Shown here: positions 23,859 to 31,195 of the stretch, in pieces
Layout: each line of letters begins with the position of its first letter
Position numbering within the stretch: the stretch's first letter is position 1
Source of the DNA: Bacillota bacterium
GTDB taxonomy: Bacteria; Bacillota_I; Bacilli_A; Erysipelotrichales; Erysipelotrichaceae
Assembly (NCBI GenBank): GCA_021847325.1
Contig: JAJZTY010000003.1
Coordinates: 1 to 46,167 of the forward strand
Direction: 5' to 3'
DNA: 46,167 nt
Position numbers and translations under genes: made by a program
The notes under the pieces: generated by a model
What the model was told of the DNA's origin: nothing
Seen by the model: the letters and a program-made list of their open reading frames with translations, nothing else
Databases searched by the model: none

Positions 23859-24450
23859 GGTATTCAAATGTATTATTGTCTAAATCTGGGTAGATAATTT
23901 CTACTAATTTAAACACTTGGTTTTCATATTCGTATTTGAAAATTGTACAGTTCGCAACTTTGCCTTTTAGAACAGACCAAGGATGAACCCAATGAGACAT
24001 AAATTGAACACTTGCGCCAGCGTGTGATACCGCAAGGACATTTATATGATCTTCCTTATCCATAACTTCTGTTAAGAACTTAACCATTCTTTCTTCAGTT
24101 TCAGATGCATGTTCACCACCATATGGCACAAAGAAGGTACGGTGTACTTCACGATCCGTTGGATTTAAGTCTTCACTCTCACCTTCGAATGTCCCAAAGT
24201 TTCGTTCCTTTAGGCTCTTTGAACGTCCATAGGGTAATCGACCTTCGAGAATAATTTCGATTGTATCAGAGCTTCTTTCTGCAGTGGATGAATATGCATG
24301 ATCAAGGTTAATGTTCTTAAAGTATGTTCTGACATGTTCAGCTTGCTTAATGCCTAATTCTGTAAGAGGTGAGTCACACGCACCTTGTATTTTTCGTCTA
24401 ACATTGAATAAGGTTTGACCATGGCGCATGAGATAGAGTGTTTTCTTCAT
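23842..24450 (-). CDS. Histidine phosphatase (phosphoglycerate mutase-like)
   Basis: The 202-aa protein begins MKKTLYLMRHGQTLFN, with the catalytic RHG at residues 9-11, the second conserved arginine in the AERSSDT segment (about 59-65), E in the RNFGTFEGE loop and the late catalytic histidine in AVSHAG. These make it a two-histidine phosphatase of the cofactor-dependent PGM superfamily; substrate is not predictable (sugar phosphates or nucleotides are common). The ATG at 24450 with AAAGGA upstream is preferred to the in-frame TTG 15 bp earlier. Confidence 0.92.
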   Translation of the reverse strand: MKKTLYLMRHGQTLFNVRRKIQGACDSPLTELGIKQAEHVRTYFKNINLDHAYSSTAERSSDTIEIILEGRLPYGRSKSLKERNFGTFEGESEDLNPTDREVHRTFFVPYGGEHASETEERMVKFLTEVMDKEDHINVLAVSHAGASVQFMSHWVHPWSVLKGKVANCTIFKYEYENQVFKLVEIIYPDLDNNTFEYQEVSY

Positions 24451-24555
24451 AATAATTCCTTTCAAACTAATATTCTTATTCTAACTTATATTCTTAAATG
24501 ATTAAATAAGGAATTATTATTTACAATAAAATAACAAATGTTCTGTATTTTTGTG

Positions 24556-24561
24556 TACAAT
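24556..24561 (+). promoter_or_regulatory. -10 element close to the FAD oxidase start
   Basis: TACAAT lies 11 bp before the ATG at 24573, and there is no Shine-Dalgarno sequence in between, so transcription would start only a few bases before the start codon (near-leaderless mRNA). Confidence 0.45.
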
Positions 24562-24572
24562 TAAATTAAGTT

Positions 24573-25988
24573 ATGTACGACATTATCATTATCGGTTCTG
24601 GCATCATTGGATCTATGTTGGCTTATGATTTAAGCCGTTTTAATGTGTCCGTTTGTGTGCTTGAAAAGAATGTAGAAATTATGAATGAAGTCAGTAGTTC
24701 AAACAGTGGACTTGTTCATGCTGGGTATGATCCTGAAGATGGAACACTAAAAGCTCAATTGAATTTAATAGGGGCTAAACGTTATCCACAAATAGCGAAA
24801 GATTTAAATGTGGATTATAAACAAGTGGGTAGTTTACTCGTTTCAAACAGTATGGATGAACATGAAGCGCTTTTAAAATATGCACAACGTGCGACTCAAC
24901 GTAAGATTGATGTTAAATATATCCAACAAGATGAAATAAGAAGAATGGAACCTAATATAAGTGATTCTGTGTTAGAAGCCCTTTTCTTTCCTACGACTGC
25001 GATTATTACACCATGGCAAATGGGATTTGCGTGTATGAATTATGCGGTTTTAAATGGGGTTAAACTTTTTAGACAGACTAAAGTTATTGGGATAGATAAA
25101 AATGAAAATTATACAGTTCATACAACTCAAGGTGTATTTGAGTCAAAGTGTGTCATAAACTGTACGGGCTTAAATGGAGTTGATGTAGCGAAGTATCAGG
25201 ATCCAAACTCTGAACATCAACTTGAGTTTAGAAAAGGTGAGTATCAAGTGAGTGATATAAGAGATGAATCTTATTTAAATCATGTCATTTATCCGATGCC
25301 GAGTAAGTTGGGTAAAGGGGTATTAGCTCTTAAAACCATCGAAGGTAATTTGATGTTTGGCCCAACGAGTTATGTGATTGATAATCGATATGACTTTAGC
25401 ACAACGGTTAATGGTTTGAATGAAGTTGATTCTAAGATTAGTCAGATCATTAAACCTTTAGCAAAGAATCGGATGATACGTCAATTTGCAGGGGTGAGAC
25501 CTGGATCTATTACGAAGGATTTTATCATTGAGAATAAGGATGGATTTATCAATGTGATTGGCATTGATTCTCCTGGTTTAGCAAGTGCACCTGGAATATC
25601 AGAGTATGTAATAGAATCATTCCTTAAGAAGGATTTTGAGCTTGAAAGTAAGATGAATCTAGTGGACTTCAAATGGAAAAAACATTTAAGTTCTAATGAG
25701 AGAAATGAGTTAATTAAAGATGACTCTCGGTATGGAAGAATCGTATGTGTATGTGAAACGATTAGTGAAAAAGAGATCATGAATGCGATTCATTTGCCTG
25801 TAGGGGCAAGAAGTATTAAAGGGGTTAAACGTATTACTCGACCTGGTTCTGGACGTTGTCAGGGTGGCTTTTGTGAGAGTGAAGTAGTGCGTATTTTAGC
25901 TCGTGAGTTAAATGTAGATATGAAGGATATACCTTATGATAATGATGTGTTCTTAACACCTCTTGGAGGTCATGATGAGACACGTTAA
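24573..25988 (+). CDS. GlpA-like FAD-dependent oxidoreductase with BFD-like [2Fe-2S] domain
   Basis: The 471-aa protein has the N-terminal FAD-binding motif IIGSGIIGSMLAYDL (6-20), a DAO-type body with SSNSGLVHAGYDPEDG, and a C-terminal Fer2_BFD-like domain with C392-x-C394 and C429-x4-C434. It matches the large subunit of the anaerobic glycerol-3-phosphate dehydrogenase type found in Firmicutes in a fixed triad with an FAD/NAD oxidoreductase and a DUF1667 protein, both of which follow. Oxidation of glycerol-3-phosphate (or another 2-hydroxy acid) is inferred from the family. No glycerol kinase is nearby. Confidence 0.85.
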   Translation: MYDIIIIGSGIIGSMLAYDLSRFNVSVCVLEKNVEIMNEVSSSNSGLVHAGYDPEDGTLKAQLNLIGAKRYPQIAKDLNVDYKQVGSLLVSNSMDEHEALLKYAQRATQRKIDVKYIQQDEIRRMEPNISDSVLEALFFPTTAIITPWQMGFACMNYAVLNGVKLFRQTKVIGIDKNENYTVHTTQGVFESKCVINCTGLNGVDVAKYQDPNSEHQLEFRKGEYQVSDIRDESYLNHVIYPMPSKLGKGVLALKTIEGNLMFGPTSYVIDNRYDFSTTVNGLNEVDSKISQIIKPLAKNRMIRQFAGVRPGSITKDFIIENKDGFINVIGIDSPGLASAPGISEYVIESFLKKDFELESKMNLVDFKWKKHLSSNERNELIKDDSRYGRIVCVCETISEKEIMNAIHLPVGARSIKGVKRITRPGSGRCQGGFCESEVVRILARELNVDMKDIPYDNDVFLTPLGGHDETR

Positions 25989-27210
25989 ATGTGTAGTAAT
26001 TGGAGGTGGTAGTGCTGGTTTAGCTGCCGCAATTCAATTAAAGAAATACAATATTGATTGTCTTCTTTTAGAGAAGGAAGATGTTTTAGGGGGTATCTTA
26101 AATCAGTGTATTCATAATGGATTTGGATTAACACGATTTAAAGAAGAGTTAACGGGTCCTAGTTATGCGGAGAGATTAGTTTCTGAGTTTCATGATTTAG
26201 GGATTGAGTTTGAACTTGATTCTACTGTAATTAAATTGAATTCTGATAAATCGATTGAATATATTAATCCTAAAGGTGTACACAAAATTCAGGCGGAATC
26301 GATTGTTTTAGCGCTTGGAGCACGTGAAAGAACACGTGGGAATATCATGATTCCTGGAGATCGAAGTGTCGGAGTTTGGACGGCTGGTTCTGCTCAGAAG
26401 TATTTAAATATCGATGGTTATTGTGTAGGTAAGCGTGTATTTATTTTAGGCAGTGGTGATATTGGATTAATTATGGCAAGACGAATGACGATAGCGAAGG
26501 CTAAAGTTGTAGGTGTTGCGGAGATTATGCCGTATTCAAATGGATTAACACGTAACTTAGTTCAATGTTTATATGACTATGATATTCCACTTTATCTAAG
26601 TACCACGATTACTCGTATAAATGGGAATGGTCGTGTTCAATCGATTGAGTTGAGTCGAGTGGATGAGAATTTAAAGCCAATTAGTGGAACTGAGTTTAAC
26701 ATCGAAGTAGATACTGTATTATTATCGGTTGGATTAATTCCAGATAATATTATTACTGAGAATGCAGGTATTGAGATGGATCCAAGAACGAAAGGTCCTA
26801 AGATTAATCAATACTATGAAACATCCATTCCAGGTATATTTGCATGTGGAAATGGTCTACATATACATGATGTGGTGGATTTTGTGAGTGAAGAAGGGGA
26901 TATGGTTGCGAAATCGGTTGAGAGATATTTGAATCAACTCGGAAAATCAGATTTATCGATTCCTGTTAATAGTGATTCTAATTTCATTTATGTTTTACCT
27001 CAAACAATTGATAAGAGTCAGGCTGTTAAATTGAAGTTTCGAGTCAAAAGACCACTTAAGAATGTGAAGCTTGTGATTAGAACGAAAGATGAAATAATTA
27101 TGACTTTACCAAAGACACAATTACTACCTGCGGAGTTAGAGATGATTACACTTCCTTTACCTCTTATTGATAAAATACAAGATGAAGTACGATTGGAGAT
27201 TATCGCATGA
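25975..27210 (+). CDS. FAD/NAD-dependent oxidoreductase (GlpB-position partner)
   Basis: The 411-aa protein has two dinucleotide folds: FAD-binding VIGGGSAGLAAAIQL near the N-terminus and an NAD-binding VFILGSGDIGLIMARR in the middle, plus the FACGNGLHIHDVVD segment that closes the FAD site. The LNQCIHNGFGL block is typical of the triad partner of GlpA-like oxidases. The ATG at 25975 follows GGAGGT and overlaps the upstream gene by 14 bp; other starts at 25963/25972 crowd the ribosome site. It probably passes electrons from the oxidase to NAD(P) or an acceptor (inference). Confidence 0.88.
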   Translation: MRHVKCVVIGGGSAGLAAAIQLKKYNIDCLLLEKEDVLGGILNQCIHNGFGLTRFKEELTGPSYAERLVSEFHDLGIEFELDSTVIKLNSDKSIEYINPKGVHKIQAESIVLALGARERTRGNIMIPGDRSVGVWTAGSAQKYLNIDGYCVGKRVFILGSGDIGLIMARRMTIAKAKVVGVAEIMPYSNGLTRNLVQCLYDYDIPLYLSTTITRINGNGRVQSIELSRVDENLKPISGTEFNIEVDTVLLSVGLIPDNIITENAGIEMDPRTKGPKINQYYETSIPGIFACGNGLHIHDVVDFVSEEGDMVAKSVERYLNQLGKSDLSIPVNSDSNFIYVLPQTIDKSQAVKLKFRVKRPLKNVKLVIRTKDEIIMTLPKTQLLPAELEMITLPLPLIDKIQDEVRLEIIA

Positions 27211-27569
27211 AACATGAACTAACATGTATCGTATGTCCAAGAGGGTGTCTTATTCAATTAGTAAAAGATGAAGAACATTATATTTGTACAGGGAATCAAT
27301 GTAAAAGAGGAGAGGTTTATGCCATACAAGAAGTGACTGAACCTCGTCGTATGTTTACGACAACTGTACAGATTGTTGGGTCTAAGCTAAGTCGTTGTCC
27401 GGTTGTAAGTTCTAGTGCTATACGAAAAGAAGATATTTTTAAAATTCGAGATATCTTAGATGGATTAGTAATACATGCTCCTATACAAGTGAATGACATT
27501 ATTGTGGAGAATATTCTTGGGACTGGAATTCATATTATTGCGTCTAGAAGTATAAAAAAAGATGCCTAA
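27207..27569 (+). CDS. DUF1667 protein of the GlpA-like triad
   Basis: The 120-aa protein is cysteine-rich at its start: LTCIVCPRGC gives C7, C10 and C14, and GNQCKRG gives a fourth cysteine at about residue 32. This is the DUF1667 signature and probably binds an iron-sulfur cluster or another metal. It overlaps the oxidoreductase by 4 bp and completes the triad. Its 3' end contains the terminator stem of the convergent HD gene. Confidence 0.88.
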   Translation: MKHELTCIVCPRGCLIQLVKDEEHYICTGNQCKRGEVYAIQEVTEPRRMFTTTVQIVGSKLSRCPVVSSSAIRKEDIFKIRDILDGLVIHAPIQVNDIIVENILGTGIHIIASRSIKKDA

Positions 27570-27575
27570 GCATCT
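27552..27575 (-). terminator. Terminator of the HD-domain gene
   Basis: On the minus strand the stem AGATGC-TTAG-GCATCT is followed by TTTTTTTAT. It overlaps the ends of both convergent genes. Confidence 0.7.
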
Positions 27576-28113
27576 ATCGTAAGAATAAGATTAAACCTAA
27601 CATCACGCCCGCAAGATTGTGATGGAAACTCTTTACTTTAACTTGATGGATAACTTCCATCACAGCACATAGTTTATCAGAAGCTTGGACAATCCAGGCT
27701 TCTTTTGTTTGTGGTTTAGATTGCCCCAATGGCCACATATGATTGACAATTGTGTCTTCCATGATCGGCGTGACAGTTGTGATCATCTTTGCGTTTTTTA
27801 AGGCTTCTCTTGGATGAACATGGACATGATTTCCAGGAGTTGTTTGTTCAGTTCTCCAATCGTAGAGAAATAAATCATGTAAAAGCGCTCCACGTACACA
27901 GTCTCTGTGATTAACATTAAAGTATCGTGAGATTAAATGGGCATAGTATGCCACATTGAGTGAGTGTTGGTAGCGGCTTGTATTTAAATGTTGGGAATAG
28001 TTATGTAAGTTTAGAACAGTTGGATGATCAATTAAGTCTTCAATATGATTGAGGAAGTCTTGTGTAATTGGATGAGAGTCATTGATCGGTAATGTAGAGA
28101 AAACGGCTTTCAT
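27574..28113 (-). CDS. HD-domain phosphohydrolase
   Basis: The 179-aa protein has a C-terminal HD domain: H in SRYQHSLNVAYYA, the paired HD in ALLHDLFLYDW, further histidines in HVHPREALKN and a conserved D in ASDKLCAVME. Such enzymes hydrolyse nucleotides or cyclic nucleotides; the substrate here is unknown. The start at 28113 is chosen because AAAGGAG lies 5 bp before it; a longer frame to 28200 would run into the CIRCE operator. It is divergent from hsp20. Confidence 0.85.
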   Translation of the reverse strand: MKAVFSTLPINDSHPITQDFLNHIEDLIDHPTVLNLHNYSQHLNTSRYQHSLNVAYYAHLISRYFNVNHRDCVRGALLHDLFLYDWRTEQTTPGNHVHVHPREALKNAKMITTVTPIMEDTIVNHMWPLGQSKPQTKEAWIVQASDKLCAVMEVIHQVKVKSFHHNLAGVMLGLILFLR

Positions 28114-28193
28114 GGAACTCCTTTGGATGTCGGTGACATAAACGAGTCGATAATAACACCTATTACAAAATACTTCAATCATTTTTATAAAAT

Positions 28194-28220
28194 TTAGCAC
28201 TCAAGTATTGACAGTGCTAA
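28194..28220 (+). promoter_or_regulatory. CIRCE operator 1 (HrcA site)
   Basis: TTAGCACTC-N9-CAGTGCTAA matches the CIRCE consensus TTAGCACTC-N9-GAGTGCTAA with one mismatch. It overlaps the -35 element TTGACA (28208-28213). Confidence 0.92.
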
Positions 28221-28238
28221 AAAGTGTGTTATTATAAT
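28208..28238 (+). promoter_or_regulatory. Heat-shock promoter of hsp20
   Basis: A perfect TTGACA (28208-28213) and a perfect TATAAT (28233-28238) are 19 bp apart, a slightly long spacer. The promoter lies between and within the two CIRCE operators. Confidence 0.75.
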
Positions 28239-28244
28239 AATGTA

Positions 28245-28271
28245 TTAGCACTTAGATATAGAGAGTGCTAA
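28245..28271 (+). promoter_or_regulatory. CIRCE operator 2 (HrcA site)
   Basis: TTAGCACTT-N9-GAGTGCTAA has one mismatch to the CIRCE consensus and lies just downstream of the -10 element, over the transcription start, directly before AAGGAGG of hsp20. Confidence 0.92.
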
Positions 28272-28286
28272 AAAGGAGGAAAAATT

Positions 28287-28691
28287 ATGAGAAATGGTTT
28301 AATTAGACGTCCAACAACTTCGATTCTAGATGACTTCTTCAATGATGAGTTCTTCTTACCAAGCTTTAGTTCAAATAGCCATCTTGATGTTTATCAAGAG
28401 GATAATAAATATGTTGTCGAAGTTGATTTGCCTGGATTCAAGAAAGAAGAAATTAATATGTCGTTCAATAATGACTTATTAACGATTAAGGCAGAACATA
28501 CTGAAGAGAAGAAAGAAGATAATAAGAAGTATATCTATCGTTCAAGAAGTCAATCGATGTTTACTCGTCAGATTCGCTTTAACAATATTGATCATGTAAA
28601 TATTGATGCGAAGTTTGAAGAAGGTGTACTAAAAGTAGTATTACCAATTAAAGGCGAAAGCGAAGTTGTTAAACGAATCGAAGTGAAGTAG
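28287..28691 (+). CDS. Small heat-shock protein Hsp20
   Basis: The 134-aa protein is an alpha-crystallin-domain chaperone that holds unfolded proteins. The core has DVYQEDNKYVVEVDLPGFKKE (split here as the first two strands), EEINMSFNNDLLTI, a region with RSRSQSMFTRQIRF and the closing GVLKVVLPIKGE. Short N- and C-terminal arms flank the domain. AAGGAGG precedes the start. Two CIRCE operators surround the promoter, so the HrcA repressor should control it. A hairpin terminator begins in its stop codon. Confidence 0.95.
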   Translation: MRNGLIRRPTTSILDDFFNDEFFLPSFSSNSHLDVYQEDNKYVVEVDLPGFKKEEINMSFNNDLLTIKAEHTEEKKEDNKKYIYRSRSQSMFTRQIRFNNIDHVNIDAKFEEGVLKVVLPIKGESEVVKRIEVK

Positions 28692-28714
28692 AGTCAGGAA
28701 ACTGACTCTTTTCT
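28691..28714 (+). terminator. Terminator after hsp20
   Basis: The stem GAGTCAG-GAAA-CTGACTC is followed by TTTTCTTT. Confidence 0.85.
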
Positions 28715-28759
28715 TTATCGTAATTTAGTGGTACATTATTTCATAAGATTGGGTGGATT

Positions 28760-29230
28760 ATGGCAATAGAGAAAGTTAGAGATTATTTTAGACCATTTGG
28801 AGTTGAATCTCGTATACAAGAATTTGATGTATCGAGTGCGACAGTAGAAATGGCTGCTCAAGCATTAAATATAGAAGGTAAACGAATTGCGAAGACTTTA
28901 GCATTTCGTTATTTTGATCAAACACTCTTGATTGTGACTGCGGGAGATGCCAAAATAGATAATAGTAAGTTTAAGTCACATTTTAATTTAAAAGCTAGAA
29001 TGCTTGATGCACAGGAGACTGAAGAAAAAGTCGGTCATGCGGTAGGTGGAGTGTGTCCATTTGCGGTCAATCACAATTGTGTAGTAGTATTAGATGTATC
29101 ACTTAAACGATTTGAAACCGTTTATCCTGCGTGTGGTAGTTCGCAATCCGCAATTGAGTTGAATCTAGCTGAGCTAGAAAAATTATCTCAATCAACACAA
29201 TGGGTAGATGTATGTAAGGAATGGGTCTAA
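28760..29230 (+). CDS. YbaK/EbsC-type aminoacyl-tRNA deacylase
   Basis: The 156-aa protein matches the YbaK/ProX editing-domain fold: IEGKRIAKTLAFRY with the catalytic-type lysine, LIVTAGDAKID, and VGHAVGGVCPFAV, the GxxxGGVxP motif characteristic of the family. Freestanding members hydrolyse mischarged aminoacyl-tRNAs (for example Cys-tRNA-Pro). Length is typical. The exact specificity is not readable. It ends directly against the Fnr-type regulator gene. Confidence 0.9.
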   Translation: MAIEKVRDYFRPFGVESRIQEFDVSSATVEMAAQALNIEGKRIAKTLAFRYFDQTLLIVTAGDAKIDNSKFKSHFNLKARMLDAQETEEKVGHAVGGVCPFAVNHNCVVVLDVSLKRFETVYPACGSSQSAIELNLAELEKLSQSTQWVDVCKEWV

Positions 29231-29908
29231 ATGGAAAGTTGTCAAACGTGTAAAGCACCAATTTGTATCAGTCATATTAGTCTTTTTCGCAATCTTACTC
29301 CAATTCAAAGAGGTAAAATCATACGCCATGTTAATCGTAAGGCATTTAAACGGGGTGATATCTTTTTGAATCAAGGGGATATGATTTCGGAGTTTGTGAT
29401 TGTCAGTCGAGGCCAGTTTAAAGCGGTTAGTATAAATCCTGAAGGAAAATCAAAAGTGGTTCAATATTTTAGAACAGGTGATTTCTTTGGGCAGGATAGT
29501 TTGTTTAAAGAAAAAGAATTACCATATACAATTCAAGCTATGTCTGAAGGGGCTTTGTGTATGATAGATGCGAGTACGATGCATGAACTTATTCATAGTG
29601 AGCCTGATTTAGCGCTATCGATCTTAAATGAACTGAATAATCGTGTGAATCAATTGGAGAGTGAATTATCTACTGTTTATGTAGAGAGTTTGGAAGTTCG
29701 ATTGATGAATCTATTAAAACAACTAAGCAATGATTATGGGGTTCAATTGAAACATGGAGTAAAGATAAATAATCCATTAAGTCAAGATGAAATGGCTATG
29801 CGTTTAGGTGTAAGTCGAGAAAGTGTTAATCGTAAGTTAAAACAGTTAGAAAAAGAAGAAAGAATTAAACTTCAATCAAGAAGAGAAATAATTATCTATA
29901 AAATGTGA
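29231..29908 (+). CDS. Fnr-type [4Fe-4S] transcriptional regulator (Crp/Fnr family)
   Basis: The 225-aa protein has an N-terminal cysteine cluster (C4, C7, C12), a cyclic-nucleotide-binding-like barrel (about 18-130) carrying a fourth cysteine C110, a long dimerisation helix, and a C-terminal helix-turn-helix (about 168-205) with recognition helix SRESVNRKLKQL. Four such cysteines fit an oxygen-labile iron-sulfur sensor. The R-E-S-V-N-R pattern resembles that of CRP, which reads TGTGA half-sites, and exactly such a palindrome overlaps the end of this gene. A role as anaerobic activator is well supported by inference. Confidence 0.87.
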   Translation: MESCQTCKAPICISHISLFRNLTPIQRGKIIRHVNRKAFKRGDIFLNQGDMISEFVIVSRGQFKAVSINPEGKSKVVQYFRTGDFFGQDSLFKEKELPYTIQAMSEGALCMIDASTMHELIHSEPDLALSILNELNNRVNQLESELSTVYVESLEVRLMNLLKQLSNDYGVQLKHGVKINNPLSQDEMAMRLGVSRESVNRKLKQLEKEERIKLQSRREIIIYKM

Positions 29909-29924
29909 TGTATATCACATTTTA
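29899..29924 (+). promoter_or_regulatory. Fnr/Crp-type binding site
   Basis: The palindrome TAAAATGTGAT-N4-ATCACATTTTA contains a perfect TGTGA-N6-TCACA core (29904-29919). A TATTAT -10 element at 29940-29945 puts the site centre near -41, the class II activator position, for the DUF438 gene. The site overlaps the stop codon of the regulator gene. Confidence 0.8.
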
Positions 29925-29963
29925 TTTTTGTATTTATGATATTATGTGGTTGGAGGTCAATAT

Positions 29964-31136
29964 ATGAGTGAAATTATTGATAACGTTAGTAAGCGACAGG
30001 AACAACTAAAAACATTAATCCAAAGATTACATCGTGGAGAAGATAGAGCGGCAGTAGAGGCAGAATTTAAACGTGATTTTGCGTATGTCACAGGTGCGGA
30101 AATTGCACAAATGGAATATAACTTGGTTCAAGATGGAGTAAGTGTAGAAGAAATCCAAAGTTTATGTGATGTGCATGCGTCCTTATTTCAAGGATCACTT
30201 GCGGAGCTTCATAAGGATGTTTTAACAATTAATCCTATTACAATTTTTGAAGAAGAGAATTTAGAGTTTAGCGCATTAGTTGATAAAGCGATTAAATTTA
30301 AACAAGAAACGAATAATCATTTAAATGTGGTTAAACCATTTCTATTAGATCTTATAGAAAAATTTAGAGCTGTAGATGCGCATTATTCAAAAAAAGAAAA
30401 TGTATTCTTTCCATTCTTAGAGAAGCATGGGATTGAGACGATTCCACAAGTTATGTGGGGAGTTGATAACCAGATTCGTGAGAAGTTAAAGGATTCCTTT
30501 ATAACGCTTAATACGAGTGATGATGTGAATCTGATAATGGATAAATTCTATCAGATGGTTGATATGGTTAAAGAAATGATTACGAAAGAGAATATGATTC
30601 TATTCCCTTTATTACGTGATACTTTAACTGAGAATGATTTTAAAGCAATCGCACAAGCACTTGAAAACCCAGAAGCTGGAGTTTACCAATCTAAAGAAGA
30701 AACACAAACAGTTGATGAAATTGAGTCTGTGAATGGTGATATTCGTATGTCTATGGGTCATTTATCTACTACAGAAGTGAATGCATTATTAAATACATTA
30801 CCTTTTGATATGACGTTTGTGGATGCGAATGATAAAGTAAAATATGTTTCTCAAGGGAAAGAAAGAATCTTTGATCGACCAGCTTCTGTTATAGGACGTC
30901 CTGTACATTTATGTCATCCACCTCAAAGTGTTCATATTGTGATGAATATTGTGGAAGACTTGAGGTCGGGTAAAAAAGATCATGAAGATTTCTGGATTAA
31001 TTTTAGAGGAAAGTTTGTCTATATTCGATATTATGCAGTTCGTGGTGATTCTGGTGAATATTTGGGTTGTTTAGAAGTAACTCAAGAGATTAGTGGAATT
31101 CGTAGTTTAGAGGGTGAAAAACGTTTAGCATCATAA
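29964..31136 (+). CDS. DUF438-hemerythrin-PAS protein
   Basis: The 390-aa protein combines an N-terminal DUF438 domain (about 5-75), a hemerythrin-like helical domain (about 90-245) with the histidine/glutamate motif HYSKKENVFFPFLEKHG, and a C-terminal PAS domain (about 270-375, ITF-type VDANDKVKYVS and SVIGRPVHLCHP). Hemerythrin di-iron sites bind oxygen or NO, and PAS domains sense small ligands. The start at 29964 follows GGAGG. Regulation by the adjacent Fnr-type factor is likely from the operator. Exact function is unknown; related DUF438 proteins are often near iron-sulfur and redox genes. Confidence 0.88.
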   Translation: MSEIIDNVSKRQEQLKTLIQRLHRGEDRAAVEAEFKRDFAYVTGAEIAQMEYNLVQDGVSVEEIQSLCDVHASLFQGSLAELHKDVLTINPITIFEEENLEFSALVDKAIKFKQETNNHLNVVKPFLLDLIEKFRAVDAHYSKKENVFFPFLEKHGIETIPQVMWGVDNQIREKLKDSFITLNTSDDVNLIMDKFYQMVDMVKEMITKENMILFPLLRDTLTENDFKAIAQALENPEAGVYQSKEETQTVDEIESVNGDIRMSMGHLSTTEVNALLNTLPFDMTFVDANDKVKYVSQGKERIFDRPASVIGRPVHLCHPPQSVHIVMNIVEDLRSGKKDHEDFWINFRGKFVYIRYYAVRGDSGEYLGCLEVTQEISGIRSLEGEKRLAS

Positions 31137-31160
31137 AATACCTGGAAACAGGTATTTTCT
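31135..31160 (+). terminator. Terminator after the DUF438 gene
   Basis: The stem AAAATACCTG-GAAA-CAGGTATTTT begins in the stop codon. Confidence 0.85.
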
Positions 31161-31195
31161 ATTGGTTTTGTTTTATAATAGATTTAGGTGAACAT

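Noticed and set aside
27574-28200. Longer HD protein starting at 28200
   Set aside because: The extra 29 residues lack a ribosome site and would overlap the CIRCE operator; the ATG at 28113 has AAAGGAG.
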